This document shows positions 1-10,689 of a DNA stretch of 64,000 nt, in pieces (position 1 is the first letter of the stretch; each line of letters starts with the position of its first letter). The position numbers and the translations under genes are program-made. This stretch comes from Ariolimax columbianus. Its lineage: Eukaryota > Mollusca > Gastropoda > Stylommatophora > Arionidae. The DNA is taken from contig JAVGWX010000011.1 of the NCBI GenBank assembly GCA_036924085.1, positions 17,871,108 through 17,935,107 on the forward strand, given 5' to 3'. The notes beneath the pieces are model-generated. The model did no database searches. It had not been told where the DNA came from and saw nothing but the letters and a program-made list of their open reading frames with translations.

Positions 1-22
1 TTCTCGCAATGGTTTTCCAAGT

Positions 23-290
23 ATGTACTTTCCTTTGACAGCAAAGACTGCGTTGTGTTGGTCGTGTTCGGGACATGGAAGATGTTGCATCTCCAAAGAT
101 ATTCGATATGGACAGATAGCGTGTGGTAAAAGAACAGCTGTCCGACCACAGCTGAGGTTCAAAGACGCATGTAAGCGGGACATGAAGGCTCTGGAAATAT
201 ATCTGACATTTTTGGAAGACAGCTGCAGAATGGTCCAAATGGAGATGCCACCTGAAGAGCCACCTCAGACTTGGAGAAAATAAGTTATTG
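23..290 (+). mobile_element. LINE 3'-terminal coding remnant
   Basis: The plus strand encodes GQIACGKRTAVRPQLRFKD followed by ACKRDMKALEIY. This GRPQLRFKD-CKRDMKAL block is standard at the C terminus of a LINE family, probably the one split at 2105-3645. No intact domain remains and the 5' part lies outside the window. Confidence 0.6.
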
Positions 291-469
291 CAATACAGAA
301 ATGAAAAGACAAGACCGCAAAGAGAATGAAAACTAAAAACTCAATAGAGAGTTATTAATCCGAGGTCGCATCAAGCTATAGTCAGACATAACTGAAAAGG
401 GGATAATTATTTATATTTTAATATCCTTATGACATAAATGGCTTTTTTCAAGAAATTCATTGTCATTTA

Positions 470-528
470 ACTTAACATCTTCATACTGGGTTAGAAGACT
501 CTGCATAGTCTGTATACAACCAGTTTCT
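470..528 (-). mobile_element. CR1-like LINE 3' tail remnant
   Basis: Complement of the tail seen at 40605-40674: GTATACAGACT, CTGCA.AGTCTTCTAA and AAGTTAAG. Only the 3' untranslated end remains. Confidence 0.6.
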
Positions 529-529
529 T

Positions 530-760
530 GTAGAGTGGTTAACTGATAAGCAAGTCCATCTTAATAGACTAAACACTACAGCAAAGTAGACCTGCTAGGC
601 GCCATCTATGCTGCTCTTAACAAACCACCTAGCATGACCGGCGTTATGCCATGTCACACAGTTAGTCGCCTCTTACGATATGCTCTCTGTGGGGCAGTGA
701 TGCTATTCTTATATTTGTATTACACAAAGTCCCCGGAGAACCACTTGGGACTAATTATGA
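530..760 (+). repeat. SINE-D copy, 5'-truncated
   Basis: Shares GCCATCTATGCTGCTCT, AACAAACCACCTA and GTTATGCCATGTCACACAG with copies at 15540-15940 and 46515-46890. No coding capacity. Confidence 0.65.
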
Positions 761-1049
761 AGTTTCTCTTTCCTTTGCCTTTGAAAGGGACCATATCTGA
801 CAGTGATAGCAGAGTTAGTCAGAATGTTCTTTTTTATGTTTTAGTTACTAAGCTAATAATTTATATGTGGGTGTTTAAGTAGTCTGACCTTGACATTCAC
901 TCTTAGATATTTTAATATCGTGTAACAGCTACTGATACAGGAGTCTATTGAAAAGTGAGCGAAGACACTTCAGTACACAGAAAAAAGAGATGAAAAATGT
1001 TTAGAGCATCTGAAAAATGCAAAAAATTATATCAAAGATGGATTGAGTC

Positions 1050-1600
1050 TTAAAGAAACACGACAGAGGCATGGGCTTCACATATTTGGGCAGCACCATT
1101 GATACTTCAGGGAGCACATAACAAATGTAATAACTATAATCAAACAGACAAGGACATCATTACTGTTACTGAATAATATATGGCAATCCTGGGAAGTAAA
1201 GACTAAGACCAAGTTAAGGTTGTTGAATTCCAATGTCGTCAGTATTCCTGTACATATCAGAGACTTGGAGAACAACAAAAGCAATACATTTTTAAGGCAA
1301 GGCCTTATGAGGAACAATCACCTATGAAAATGAGCCAACAACAATTGGTAGAGGAAAACATCTGAAGTATAAAATAGGATTGGATAGGACATACTATGGA
1401 AAGCACCATTAAACGTGGCCAGACAGGTCCTGACATGGAATTCACACGGGAAGTGGAAGAGAGATAGGCCAAGAAACACCTGGATAAGAGACTGTGAAAA
1501 TGAATTTTGGTCCTATGACCTCAACTGGGAAGAGGCAAATAAGGCAGCTCAAGATCAAACATGCTAGAGGATGGTTGTCAATGGCCTATGCCCAGAAAGG
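1050..1600 (+). mobile_element. Degenerate LINE 3' coding fragment
   Basis: Plus-strand frames give TYLGSTIDTS-like, DWIGHTMESTIKRGQ and AKKHLDKR pieces broken by stops. The WIGHT(L)RK and RPRNTWRR pattern is usual at LINE C termini. A related fragment follows SINE-D again at 15965-16310. Confidence 0.5.
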
Positions 1601-2104
1601 AGCGATGAGCATTGATAATAATAGAGACATGGATTGATAAAAATAGCAACAACACATATGGCACATGAATAAAGATTGCACCTGTTCATGACACACAATG
1701 CTGTAAATGGATAAATATGATCAGATGAGACACGGACAATAATTCTTAGAAGAGACAAACTTATGTGATTTCTGTCTAAGAACTATAATTAAAAAAACTA
1801 TCTCTTGTGGGTTTTATTCAATGTAGGGTATACCAGGTGATATATATAGGGCTACCTAATTCGACTCCACAATGGGAAGGCTAAGTTTTTGCCCCTTATT
1901 AGTATTAATTAATTGATTAGCATTCTGTCAGTCTCGAGAGACAATGGACTTCACATTAGAGGGAACTTTTTTTCCTGCACATATTCAGAGTCTGCATCTT
2001 GATGTATCTTGTCTTCCCCTGCCTGCAGACTAACACATAAAGCCTGCCTCAGGCCAGGTCTGTCTTTGTCAAGTTTTTCCCAGTTGCAGATCCCCAGCTT
2101 TCAG

Positions 2105-2341
2105 GTCACTTGCAATGATCATTGTAGTGGTGGAAGAGTCTACCTTTGCTATGCTTGCCCTGTATAGGATATCTTTTGGAATTCGAACATTCCTCCATTC
2201 TACACACATGACCAAGCCACTGCAAGCGGCGCTGGCGGATGATCGTAACTAAACTGGCAATCTTTGCATAGTCCAACACGTCGTTGTTTGTCACTCTGCC
2301 ACTCCATGATATTCCAAGTATGTGCCTCAGGTAGGGAATAT
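2105..2341 (-). mobile_element. LINE reverse transcriptase C-terminal fragment, 3' of the split
   Basis: Minus-strand translation gives LRHILGISWSGRVTNNDVL and RQRRLQWLGHVCRME, typical of the region after the RT domain in many non-LTR elements. It continues the fragment at 3319-3645 once the rRNA-headed insert is removed. Confidence 0.75.
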
Positions 2342-3305
2342 CTTCTTCTTCGTACGCACTGCGATATACGTTGCACTGTTTCGTTAAGCCTGTCGCCCAG
2401 TGCATCCGATTTCAACAGGCGTTTTTGTAGGGATGCCCTCCTTAGCCTTTGGCTGTCCCCAGCCTATCTGCAAGGCAGCAGTTGTTTTTTGTCAGAGTTG
2501 TCTCTCTTAGGGAAGTTGTCTTGCAGGACTATCAAGTCTTCCCCACTCGTGTCTATAGGGTGTGGCGATGATATGACATGATGGACTATGTACTAGTTTG
2601 TACTATCCCGGAAGAGAGGCAGTTCAGTGTGTCTGTGTCCAGGATCGTCACGTCCTGCCAGAATCGTAGCATATGCAAGTGAGTGGGGTATCTCTTTGCT
2701 CCCTTTATTTTCTCGGCACATCTGCATTGATGGTACGCCTAGCATTCCCCGCCACCTGGGAGGTTGTCACAATAGGGCGGAGGTGCAATGTCCGCTGGCC
2801 TGCATCTCTTCTGCGTCCAATGGGATGATTGATAGCAGACAGAGGTAGGGAGCGAGGCAGGAGTGCATTTAACCAGGGCACAAGCCTGGCCATGGCACGG
2901 AGATGTTGTTCGCCTGGTGTGCGGACATATCTCATGATCAAGGGTTGAGTCTCAACAGTTCGCAGTGATGTGGCTGCTCTACTGCTTATGACACCCCGAC
3001 CGAGAGCTAAGTCTTCTACTAGTGGTTTCACACCTCATCGCCGTATGGGGTGAATATCGAGCAGCTTCCCGCCCGCTTTGATCGGCGGACGGCAGATACC
3101 TCTTTCTGCGGCTCGACTGGGTCGGGCTGAGACGCGAGCCCCAACCATATCGTAGCCTCCCATTGCAGTGGTGCTGAGATTTAGGGCGGGATTTCGGCTT
3201 AGAGGAGTTCAGCCGAAATTCCTCAGATGGTAGCCTCGCACCATTGGCTTATCGGCCAAGCAGGTGGACCAAATGTCTGCGACCTGCGATTCCTCTCGAA
3301 TTGAG
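2342..3305 (-). mobile_element. rRNA-headed retroposon, copy 1 (28S 3' end fused to a SINE-like body)
   Basis: Read on the minus strand, the insert opens with CTCAATTCGAGAGGAA, matching the 28S sarcin-ricin loop region. It follows the 28S 3' end through ATCCCGCC and GAAGCTGCTCGATAT to GACTCAACCCTTGA at about 2940, though with internal divergence. Then comes about 520 bp I do not recognise and a 3' block with GGATGCACTGGGCGACAGGC (about 2393-2412). It ends in TGCGTACGAAGAAGAAG. The flanks are a 13-bp direct repeat with one mismatch, AGGTAGGGAATAT (2329-2341) and AGGCAGGGAATAT (3306-3318). The insertion splits an older LINE fragment. I infer target-primed reverse transcription by the RNase H LINE, which shares this tail. 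Confidence 0.85.
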
Positions 3306-3318
3306 AGGCAGGGAATAT

Positions 3319-3645
3319 GAAAAGCATTTAACCTTTTCCCTGTGAGGCATACAGTTCATGTTTTGCTGGCATAGAGCAGTGTACTAATCACACAAGATCT
3401 GTAAACACCAACATGTTGTTATTTCACTCTCTCTGTGAGAGCCTGGCAAGGGCTCATGAGGCCATTCCTAATCGCTTTTGCAGCTCTGCGTCCAGTGAAA
3501 GGTTGTTAGTGATGAAAGATTCAAAGTAGTTCAAGTGATTTACTACCTCCAGATTTTTATCGTTTAAGACAATGTCTGGAGGATCTGCACCCTGAGCCAT
3601 CTCGTTCGTCTTTTGGATGCTGATAGTGAGTCCAAACTCCTAATT
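3319..3645 (-). mobile_element. LINE reverse transcriptase C-terminal fragment, 5' of the split
   Basis: The minus strand reads VVNHLNYFESFITNNLSL and ELQKRLGMAS, then degenerates with stops. It resembles the common YLGS and KRI blocks downstream of the catalytic RT motifs. It is the 5' half of the target of the rRNA-headed insert. Confidence 0.65.
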
Positions 3646-3649
3646 CCCA

Positions 3650-4370
3650 GCACATGGGAATGAAACCAGACTAGAAGATTGATGTACTAAGTGCTCTGCC
3701 GTTGCTCCTCATTTGTGGAATGCACATTTAAATATACGAAGAAGATTAAGGACACCTTTCGACTGATTAAAGATTTTTAAGCAAGCATTTGGTGACCTAA
3801 AATGTTTTAAAACTTTTGAATTATTACAATATTTGAAATGCTTAAAAGTTATAAATTAAATATGTGATGCCATGTTATGTTATGTAAATAAAAGTTATTG
3901 CTAACATAATTGTCTATTTTATTTTGTAATTTTACACTTTGTATTACAAGGTACTGTTGTTAACAACTAGTTAACACATTGATTAAATAAGCAGTTGTAC
4001 AAATTATATACCTTAGAGCATGAAATCTAATTACAGGTATATTTGTCACTACCTGAAATTGTAATTTCCCAAAATAAAATTATGGAGTTACTCAGCTAAC
4101 TTATTATTGAGCAGTTAAAATTACTTTTTCATTATCCATGCCCGAACTTTCTATTTCCTTCTTTATTTGATGAAAATGAAGAAGTGAGTAGCTCTCTTGG
4201 TCACATTGCTACAGATGCTACCATTCAAAGTGAATATGAATTGCTTTGGTAAAGTGATAAAAGAAGGGGGCCAGCTGCAGAGGTAGACTCATGATAAGGT
4301 TAAAAAAAAAAGAGAAGACAAGTTTAGTGATATTATTATGGAGATGTTGACATATATTATAATAATAATA
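3650..4370. other. Unassigned AT-rich sequence
   Basis: No credible coding potential, RNA gene or recognised repeat. Short A/T-rich runs only. Confidence 0.5.
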
Positions 4371-4377
4371 ATGTTCG

Positions 4378-5120
4378 ATTAGCGTCTGAGGCCTGATGCA
4401 TTGGTCGGCCCACATCCATGACCCACAGCTTTGGTGTGGTTCCAGGCTTCGTCTGGGGTGGAGGAGGAAGTTGCTACTTGCTTGAGCCATACTGTTTGGG
4501 GATGGCCTCTTCTGCGCCTCCAGTCGGTCGGGGAAAGACTTTTCGCATTGAGGAACGACTTGTGTAGTATCTTGTGGATAGGGGTTTCCTGGTCCAACCA
4601 TACAACATGACCGAACAAAGAAACTCAGTGGTGGTCAAGTGTTTCTGAGATTGGGTGGAGGCCTGTTTTAGCAGAGACCTCCACGTTGCGGATATAGTCA
4701 TGCCATCGGATACCCAGGATACACCGTATGCTGCACATGTAAAAGATTTCCAGTCTCAACATGTCATATTTCAGCAATGTCCAGGTTTCAGAGCCATAAA
4801 GCAGGACTGGGACCACGCAGGACTGGTAAATGTGGATTTTTGTCCCAAGGGAGATCTTGCATTACTCCACACACGTCGATGGTCATACAAAGCGGATGCA
4901 GCTAGTCTGATCCACCTTGACATATCGGTACCGCTGCGCCCATCGGATGATATCATGCTACTGAGATAGATGAACTTGTTGGTGCCCACCGCAGGATGAC
5001 CCTGAGTTTCAATACCCTGGGGTGCTGTGTCAGAAATGAGGTTCTGAACTTTGGTCTTGGCCCAGGATATAGACAGGCCTAGGGTGGGCGTTTCACTGCC
5101 GGGCAGTCGACTGACTTTTT
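4378..5120 (-). mobile_element. LINE 3' fragment (post-RT region)
   Basis: The minus strand, in several frames, reads ISWAKTKVQNL, NKFIYLSSMISSDGRS, VLLYGSETWTLL, ILGIRWHDYIRN and LFGHVVWLDQETP. These follow the YADD box in a LINE polymerase. Frameshifts and stops make it dead. Confidence 0.72.
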
Positions 5121-5139
5121 GACCTCCTCAGCGCACATC

Positions 5140-5228
5140 AGGAGAGTATAGCTATTGATCAGTCAGTCTTCACTGATCTCGTTTACACAGACGACATTGT
5201 CCTGTTCGGCACAGACATACATAAAGAT
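5140..5228 (+). mobile_element. LINE RT YxDD segment, inverted relative to the 3' fragment
   Basis: The plus strand reads FTDLVYTDDIVLFGTDI, the RT catalytic box with YTDD where YADD is usual. It belongs just upstream of the fragment at 4378-5120 in the protein but lies on the opposite strand, as expected for a 5' inversion. Confidence 0.65.
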
Positions 5229-5229
5229 A

Positions 5230-5675
5230 ACTGGAATCATTAGAATGACATGCGGACCCACACACGCAGAAAAATAAACATTGTACAACTTATCTGAAAA
5301 GAAATTGCTCCTGAAATTAATATAAAAAAGAAGTTGAAAATTAGAAGGAACTACATAATGTAAAAATTAATTAAGAAAATCTTAATTATATCATTGATTT
5401 TTATATATGAAAAGATCAGGGGGAAAAAATTATAATAAAGTCAGATAGATCATAATATTTATTGAGTTCTTTGCTTTATATATAAAGAGAGCTGTAGGAC
5501 CTGGCTTCGCATAGGGAAAAACATGATTTTCAGATAGGGTTAAATTAGCAGAACTCTGGGAATGGAAACATTACCTTCATTGTGCGCTCCTTTCAAGACT
5601 GTGACCTCAATTACAACAATTTCTTCCTCCCTTAATCTGCCCATATCTGCCACACCCTTCCATCATCTCTTCCCA
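5230..5675. other. Unassigned AT-rich sequence
   Basis: I see no gene or repeat family here. It is followed by a C homopolymer. Confidence 0.4.
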
Positions 5676-5697
5676 CCCCCCCCCCCCCCCCCCCCCC
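5676..5697. repeat. Poly-C tract, 22 bp
   Basis: An uninterrupted run of 22 C in AT-rich sequence, likely unstable and error-prone in sequencing. Confidence 0.9.
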
Positions 5698-5785
5698 AAT
5701 AATTTTGTTAAACACACAATTCAATAGTAAATACAATTGAAACCAACAATTTTCATACAATAAATAGACAGAAATTTGTGTCAGT

Positions 5786-5965
5786 TTATGGAGTACCATT
5801 GGTGATTATTGTTTTGTTTTGTTCTCGTGATGCTCCATCTTTTGCTGACATATCTGCTCTCTCATTTTCTAGTGTGCTACAGTGTGATGGAATCTGCTGT
5901 AGCACTACACTAATTTTTGGTGTTAGTTTGCATAAGGCTTTTTTTAAGCTCTGACAATTTATCAT
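5786..5965 (-). mobile_element. LINE RNase H domain fragment
   Basis: The minus strand gives LCKLTPKISVVLQQIPSHC followed by NERADMSAKDGA. The HC...N..AD..AK pattern is the last RNase H motif, as in the LINE at 7195-10585. It is more diverged than the three closely related copies. Confidence 0.6.
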
Positions 5966-6104
5966 AAATGAGGGCTTACAGAATTGACATTGCATTGGTG
6001 CTCCTGTTGATAAAATTGATACATCAGGTCTTCCTTGTGACAAGGGTAAACCCACTACGGGCTCAAAACCTTGTTTTTGTGTACTTTCTAATAGTTACAT
6101 TTGA

Positions 6105-6390
6105 TAGTGCAGTGGTTAGTGCACTGGCTTTCCAGTCAGGCGATCACGGTTCAATCCCGAGTTGGTGCTGGATATTTTTCCGATTGCAAACCAGCTCCTG
6201 TGGTCAACCCAACCACAAAAATTTGGAACCAGAAAAAATCTTGACAGTAAAGACAGCGATCATGCTGCTGACCACATCAACCCCTATTTTCTGTGTGTCA
6301 CAAATTAATAAGGCCCTAACACCATATGTCCTATACACTGCATGGCGTGACGAGATCTTTACTTTACTTTTACATTTCTCTTTTTTCGCA
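6105..6390 (+). repeat. tRNA-headed SINE
   Basis: Starts with GTGCAGTGGTTAGTGCACTG (A-box like TGGTTAGTGCACTGG), then CACGGTTCAATCCCGAG (B-box GGTTCAATCCC) at a tRNA-like spacing. Both internal pol III boxes are present, but there is no acceptor stem, so it is a SINE head rather than a tRNA gene. Confidence 0.65.
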
Positions 6391-6391
6391 G

Positions 6392-7000
6392 TACGAGGGA
6401 GATTTGAAAAGTTTTGCCTTTGAGGAGAACATATCATTAATGTGCAAGATTTACACATGACCTATACATTTTCTTAAAACTTGGAATGTCATTTAGGTGA
6501 TGTGTCATTATTTTTCAACGTGGTCACCATCCCTGTCCACACACAAATGTCAATGTCGGATAAGTTGTTGCATACTGTTGAGGAAAAAATCCTGATACCA
6601 GATGCGCACATCTGCTTGCACATCATCATCAGAAGCATAACTGTGTCCCTTGAAGTGTTCCTTCAGCTTCGGGAAGAAATCACACAAGGAGCCAGATCAG
6701 GGTTGTATGATAGGTGCTGTAAAATGTCATCAAACTTGAGACACTCCAGTGCAGCCACTGTTTCTCGAGTCGTGTGTGGGCAAGCATTGTCATGCAGGTT
6801 CACTGTGGCTGGATTGTCGCCTTTTACAGTCCGTGCAAACCTCCTGACAGTACTGCCATTCACACAGGCGTCACCATATACCACAGTCATTCGATGCATG
6901 TCAATGGGCACACAACCTTTCATCATCAGGAAATCAATCACAGCACATTAATTCTATAGTATTTCCATGTAGATCGTCATTTTACTGTCTGGTGTGCGCA
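6392..7000 (-). mobile_element. Mariner-like transposon remnant with internal deletion
   Basis: The minus-strand frame gives VIDFLMMKGCVPIDMHR, an HTH-like start, then jumps to LHDNACPHTTRETVAALE and LSYNPDLAP, the second Asp block of mariner transposases. Most of the catalytic core is deleted. TACGAGGGAGATTTGAAAAG at 6391 resembles a mariner terminal repeat; I did not find its partner. Confidence 0.65.
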
Positions 7001-7069
7001 TGAAAATAGGCTGTCTCCTGGCAGTCTGGCTGACAATGTGAGGAGCAACCTGATCCCTATAGTAGTGAG

Positions 7070-7194
7070 TGACATACATATGAAGCCAAGCAAAGCACAT
7101 CAACATGGAGGACCCCTGTTCACTTTCATCAGCACACTTGGAATGTGGGGAAAGCTATTGCAACCTGCCACCTAACACCTCTTTCAGGGCACAC
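7070..7194 (+). repeat. SINE-B, left part, split by the RNase H LINE
   Basis: Shares AGTGACAT..ATGAAGCCAAGC, GGAATGTGGGGAAAG and CAACCTGCCACCTAACACC with SINE-B. Its 3' part resumes at 10597. Confidence 0.75.
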
Positions 7195-10100
7195 TTCTTC
7201 TTCTTCTTCTTCTTCGTACGCAGTCAGACAGTAACCATTATTTTTTCGAAAAAAGCGGCGGTCATCCTGAGGCTCTCGCCACTGCCATAGAGCTTGTCTT
7301 GCAGTTCCACTGGTAATGGCCACATCTGCTCTCTCTGATCCTCGTATGTCGGGCAGTTCTGCAGCAGATGTTCAGCGGTCATTTTACCAGTACCGCACGG
7401 GCATTCGTCGGTACACCCTATCTTCAATTTGTTGAATAGGTGGTACCTCAGTCTGTTGTGGCCAGTGCGAAGTCTGAAGACAACGACCTGCTCTCTTCGG
7501 TTCAACTGGTAATAGGCATCGTTTTTGGTGTAACCAGTATGTTCGGTTTCCCATTTGGTCATGTATCTGGCTTTGATAAGCCGTTTTGACTCTTCGTACG
7601 TCATACTGGTATCTGTTTGTGGTGGTCTTGCACCTTCTTTTGCCAGTCTGTCTGCCTCCTCGTTGCCTTGGATGTTGCAGTGTGACGGAACCCACTGTAC
7701 CACTACCCTTTTTGGTGCGGACTGCTGGCACAGTTTGCAGAGTGCTGCTCTTAAGTCATTAAGCTCAGTGTTTTTCTGGCTTTTTAGCGCTGTGACTACG
7801 GCGAGAGCATCTGTCAGCAGGACTATGTGGCTCTCATTTTCACTGTGTGTCACCATTTCTTCCACTGCCGCCCTCAGTGCCTCTGCCTCCGCTCTGAAAT
7901 TGCTTGTATGCTTACCAGTAGCGAGTGACAGTGTTATTTGTCTGCCATTTGGTAGGTTCAGGAATGCTCCTGCCCCTCCGTTCTGTGTAGTGTTTGTTAC
8001 AGAACTGTCGGTGTATGCATGGGTCCAGTCCATGCTTGGGTAGCTTTTCGTTATGAAGCTTAGGGTAGTATCTCTCCTTTCTTTTTCAGTCTGGCAGTTT
8101 TTGTTTGCAATACCTGGTATATTTTCTACCACCTCTGGAAATATATCCTGCCTCCAGGTAGGTTTTCGTACAGTAGTGATGGGTTTTGGTGTTGTTAGTG
8201 CGTTTATGGGATCTTCGTGCATCTTTGCTTTGGCTGTTTCTGCAAAGTTTCTCCGCTTTAGTTTCCCATTTCCCAAATTGTTTAGTCTCTGGTGCATTGG
8301 ATGGTCAGTCAGTCTTCGGAGTTTCTCTGACTGCAGCTGGGCTCTGCAGTCTCTTCTATCGGTCATGGATTGCAGTTTTGTAATCTTTTCAAGTTCTACA
8401 ATTGGCGTTGACTTCATGCCACCTGTTATAATTCTCAAGGCTTGGTTTTGAAGTTTGTTAACTTTATCGAAGTTCGCCTTCGCTGCTGTTGTCCATGCCG
8501 CAATGCCATACTCGAGAACTGGTCTCACTCTTCCAGTGTACAGTTTCTTTAGTATGCCTTCGTCTGCTCCCCAGCTTGTGCCAGCAAGTTTCCTCATGAT
8601 TGCCATTCTTTCTCTGGCTTTCATTCGGTTTCTCTCAATCTGACTTTTCCATGTCATGCGCCGATCAAATGTGACTCCCAGATAGGTTGGGTTGTCGTTT
8701 GGCTGCAGGATTTTGCCATTTAGACTTAATTTGGCAAAATTTGGGGTTTTAATGAAAGCAAGAATATTGTGCATGTGGTTTTTTCCTCGTTTATTTTGAC
8801 CAGCCATGAGTTCGCCCACTCTTCCAGCGATGTTAGGGCCGTCTGCATCCGATTGTTTGCTACGGTGATATTCTTTTCAGAGGTCCACATAGCCAGATCG
8901 TCTGCAAACATTGAGCTATGGACTCTTCTTGGTATATTCTCTGTAATATCGTTTATATATACCAGGAAGAGTGTGGGTGACAATACTCCCCCTTGGGGTA
9001 CTCCCTGCTCGAGTGTCACCTTTTTGCTCATCTGCCCTTGTACTTGGACTCTGGCCGTTCTTTGTTTGAGGTAGTGGTTGATCCACTTGTACATCTTCTC
9101 ACAGACATCACTTCTTCTTAGCTTGACTCTAAGTCCATCCTTCCAGACTTTGTCAAATGCCTTTTCCAGATCCACCCAAACAGCTACTGTGTGTTTCTGT
9201 GCCTGGTAGGCATCTTCTATCTCCTGGGCTATGAGGATGACCTGGTCCTCAGTGGATCTGTGCTGTCTGAAGCCGGCTTGCTGTGGAATTAGTATTCGTT
9301 TTTCTTCCAGATGCCACATCAGTCTGGTGTTTATCATCCGTTCCATCAGCTTGCCGACACAGCTCAGTAGGCTGATGGGCCTGTATCCATTTGGATCTGT
9401 TTTATCCTTTCCTGTTTTTGGTACTGGTACCAGTATTGCGTCTTTCCATGCCTGGGGTACAATACCCCTTTTCCAGCTTTGGTTCAGGACTGATAGTAAT
9501 TTCCTCTTCGCTGTTTGGCCCAGCCCCATCAGCATTTCGTTTGTTATCCCGTCTTTTCCGGGAGATTTCCTTTTCTTTAGTGTTCTCATAGCCTCTTCCA
9601 TTTCGCGCATTGTTAGTTTGGCCATCATGTGCTCTTCAGGAGCCGTATTTATGTTTTCGTGTCCCTTTAGCTCTTCGCTGATGTCTGTATGCTTATCTGC
9701 AGGGACCTCGATGTGGTTTGCTCTGGCATAGTGATCGACAAAGGCGTTAGCGGCTTTCTTACCTGTGATCAAGTTCTCGCCCTGCTTGATAGTAATTTGT
9801 TTATTTGACGGGGTTTCGTCGTTCATGGCTCTGACTAGCTTCCATAGCTTGTTCCCGTCTTTGTCCAGGTTTAGACTTTCCGTTTTATTTTTCCAGCTTT
9901 CTCTTGCTGTTTGCCTGAGAGTGTGTTTGTACTTTGCCGCGGCGGCTTTGAGGGCGATGTTTGCCTCCATGGATTTTTCTCGCTCTGCCATGTTCCTAGC
10001 ATTTGTTACTGCATCTTCCACTTTCTGCAACTCATCATTCCAGTAGGGCTTATAGTTTTTCCTAGCTCCTCTTGGGATGGTTTCAGTGGCGGCTTGCATT

Positions 10101-10585
10101 ATTGCCTTGCTTAGGCTCTCTACCATGGGCTTCATTTTTGAGTGTCGTGTGTTGATGGTTTCACACAGCCCATCTGTCAGGATTGCAAATCTGTCCCAGT
10201 CGGCTCGTTTGTAATTCCAACGTGGGAGCGGTTTTGTTTCCTGTTGGCCTACTTCCATGTCAATGGTTAGTCTGATCGGCCTGTGGTCGCTACCTGCCAG
10301 TTGGTTTAGCACCTGGCGGTCTATTTTATGGTGTATGTCCTGTGTGGAGAAGGCCAAATCTGGAGTCGAGGTGGTATGCCATGTTCTTGAATAGAAGCTA
10401 GGGCTATCCTCCGGCCTATTGATTAGGGAGAGATTTGCATCTATCTCCCAATCTTCCACTTCGTCACCTCTGCTGTCTGTGTCAGAGTATCCCCATCTCT
10501 CCGAGTGGCTGTTGAAATCTCCAACTACTATGCAGTTGGAGTCTCTGACCTCCATACTCGAGAGCGATAGGTCTCTATTTGGTGG
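7195..10585 (-). mobile_element. RNase H-bearing LINE (I/Nimb-like), 5'-truncated, one frameshift
   Basis: A 3.4-kb copy. The first frame (10555-8726, minus) holds the end of an endonuclease (CIVVGDFNSHSERWG, GSDHRPIRL) and RT blocks KSPGKDGI, YRPISLLS, WVDLEKAFDKVW, QGVPQGGVLSPTLF and FADDLAMW. Near 8750 a one-base shift moves to a second frame (to 7224) with YLGVTFD, then RNase H residues in [23 protein letters not shown] and [11 protein letters not shown], and a terminal CPCG...H..QNCP. It ends in CGTACGAAGAAGAAG. The flanking TCAGGGCACAC repeats (7184-7194, 10586-10596) mark the target. The clade name is inferred from domain order. Confidence 0.88.
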
Positions 10586-10596
10586 TCAGGGCACAC

Positions 10597-10650
10597 AAAA
10601 GAGTAAACTTAATCGTGGTCATTCAACAATAACAATAGCTGTCCTGGCCA
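10597..10650 (+). repeat. SINE-B, right part
   Basis: AAAAGAGTAAACTTAATCGTGG then CATTCAACAATAACAATAG continues the SINE-B begun at 7070, with its CAA-rich tail. Confidence 0.75.
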
Positions 10651-10689
10651 TACTGGGGTTTGAGGAAATGAAACAGCAGACATCCTGAC

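Noticed and set aside
2200..3031. ORFs in the rRNA-headed element as a protein gene
   Set aside because: The frames run through 28S-derived sequence and the two copies do not keep a common frame, so no conserved protein is supported.
6105..6180. A tRNA gene, here and at 11430-11486, 19460 and 43310
   Set aside because: A- and B-box like motifs are present but acceptor stems and cloverleaf pairing are not. They continue into SINE bodies.
7555..10114. Plus-strand ORFs of 90-166 codons
   Set aside because: They are antisense to the RNase H LINE coding frames and have no domain features.
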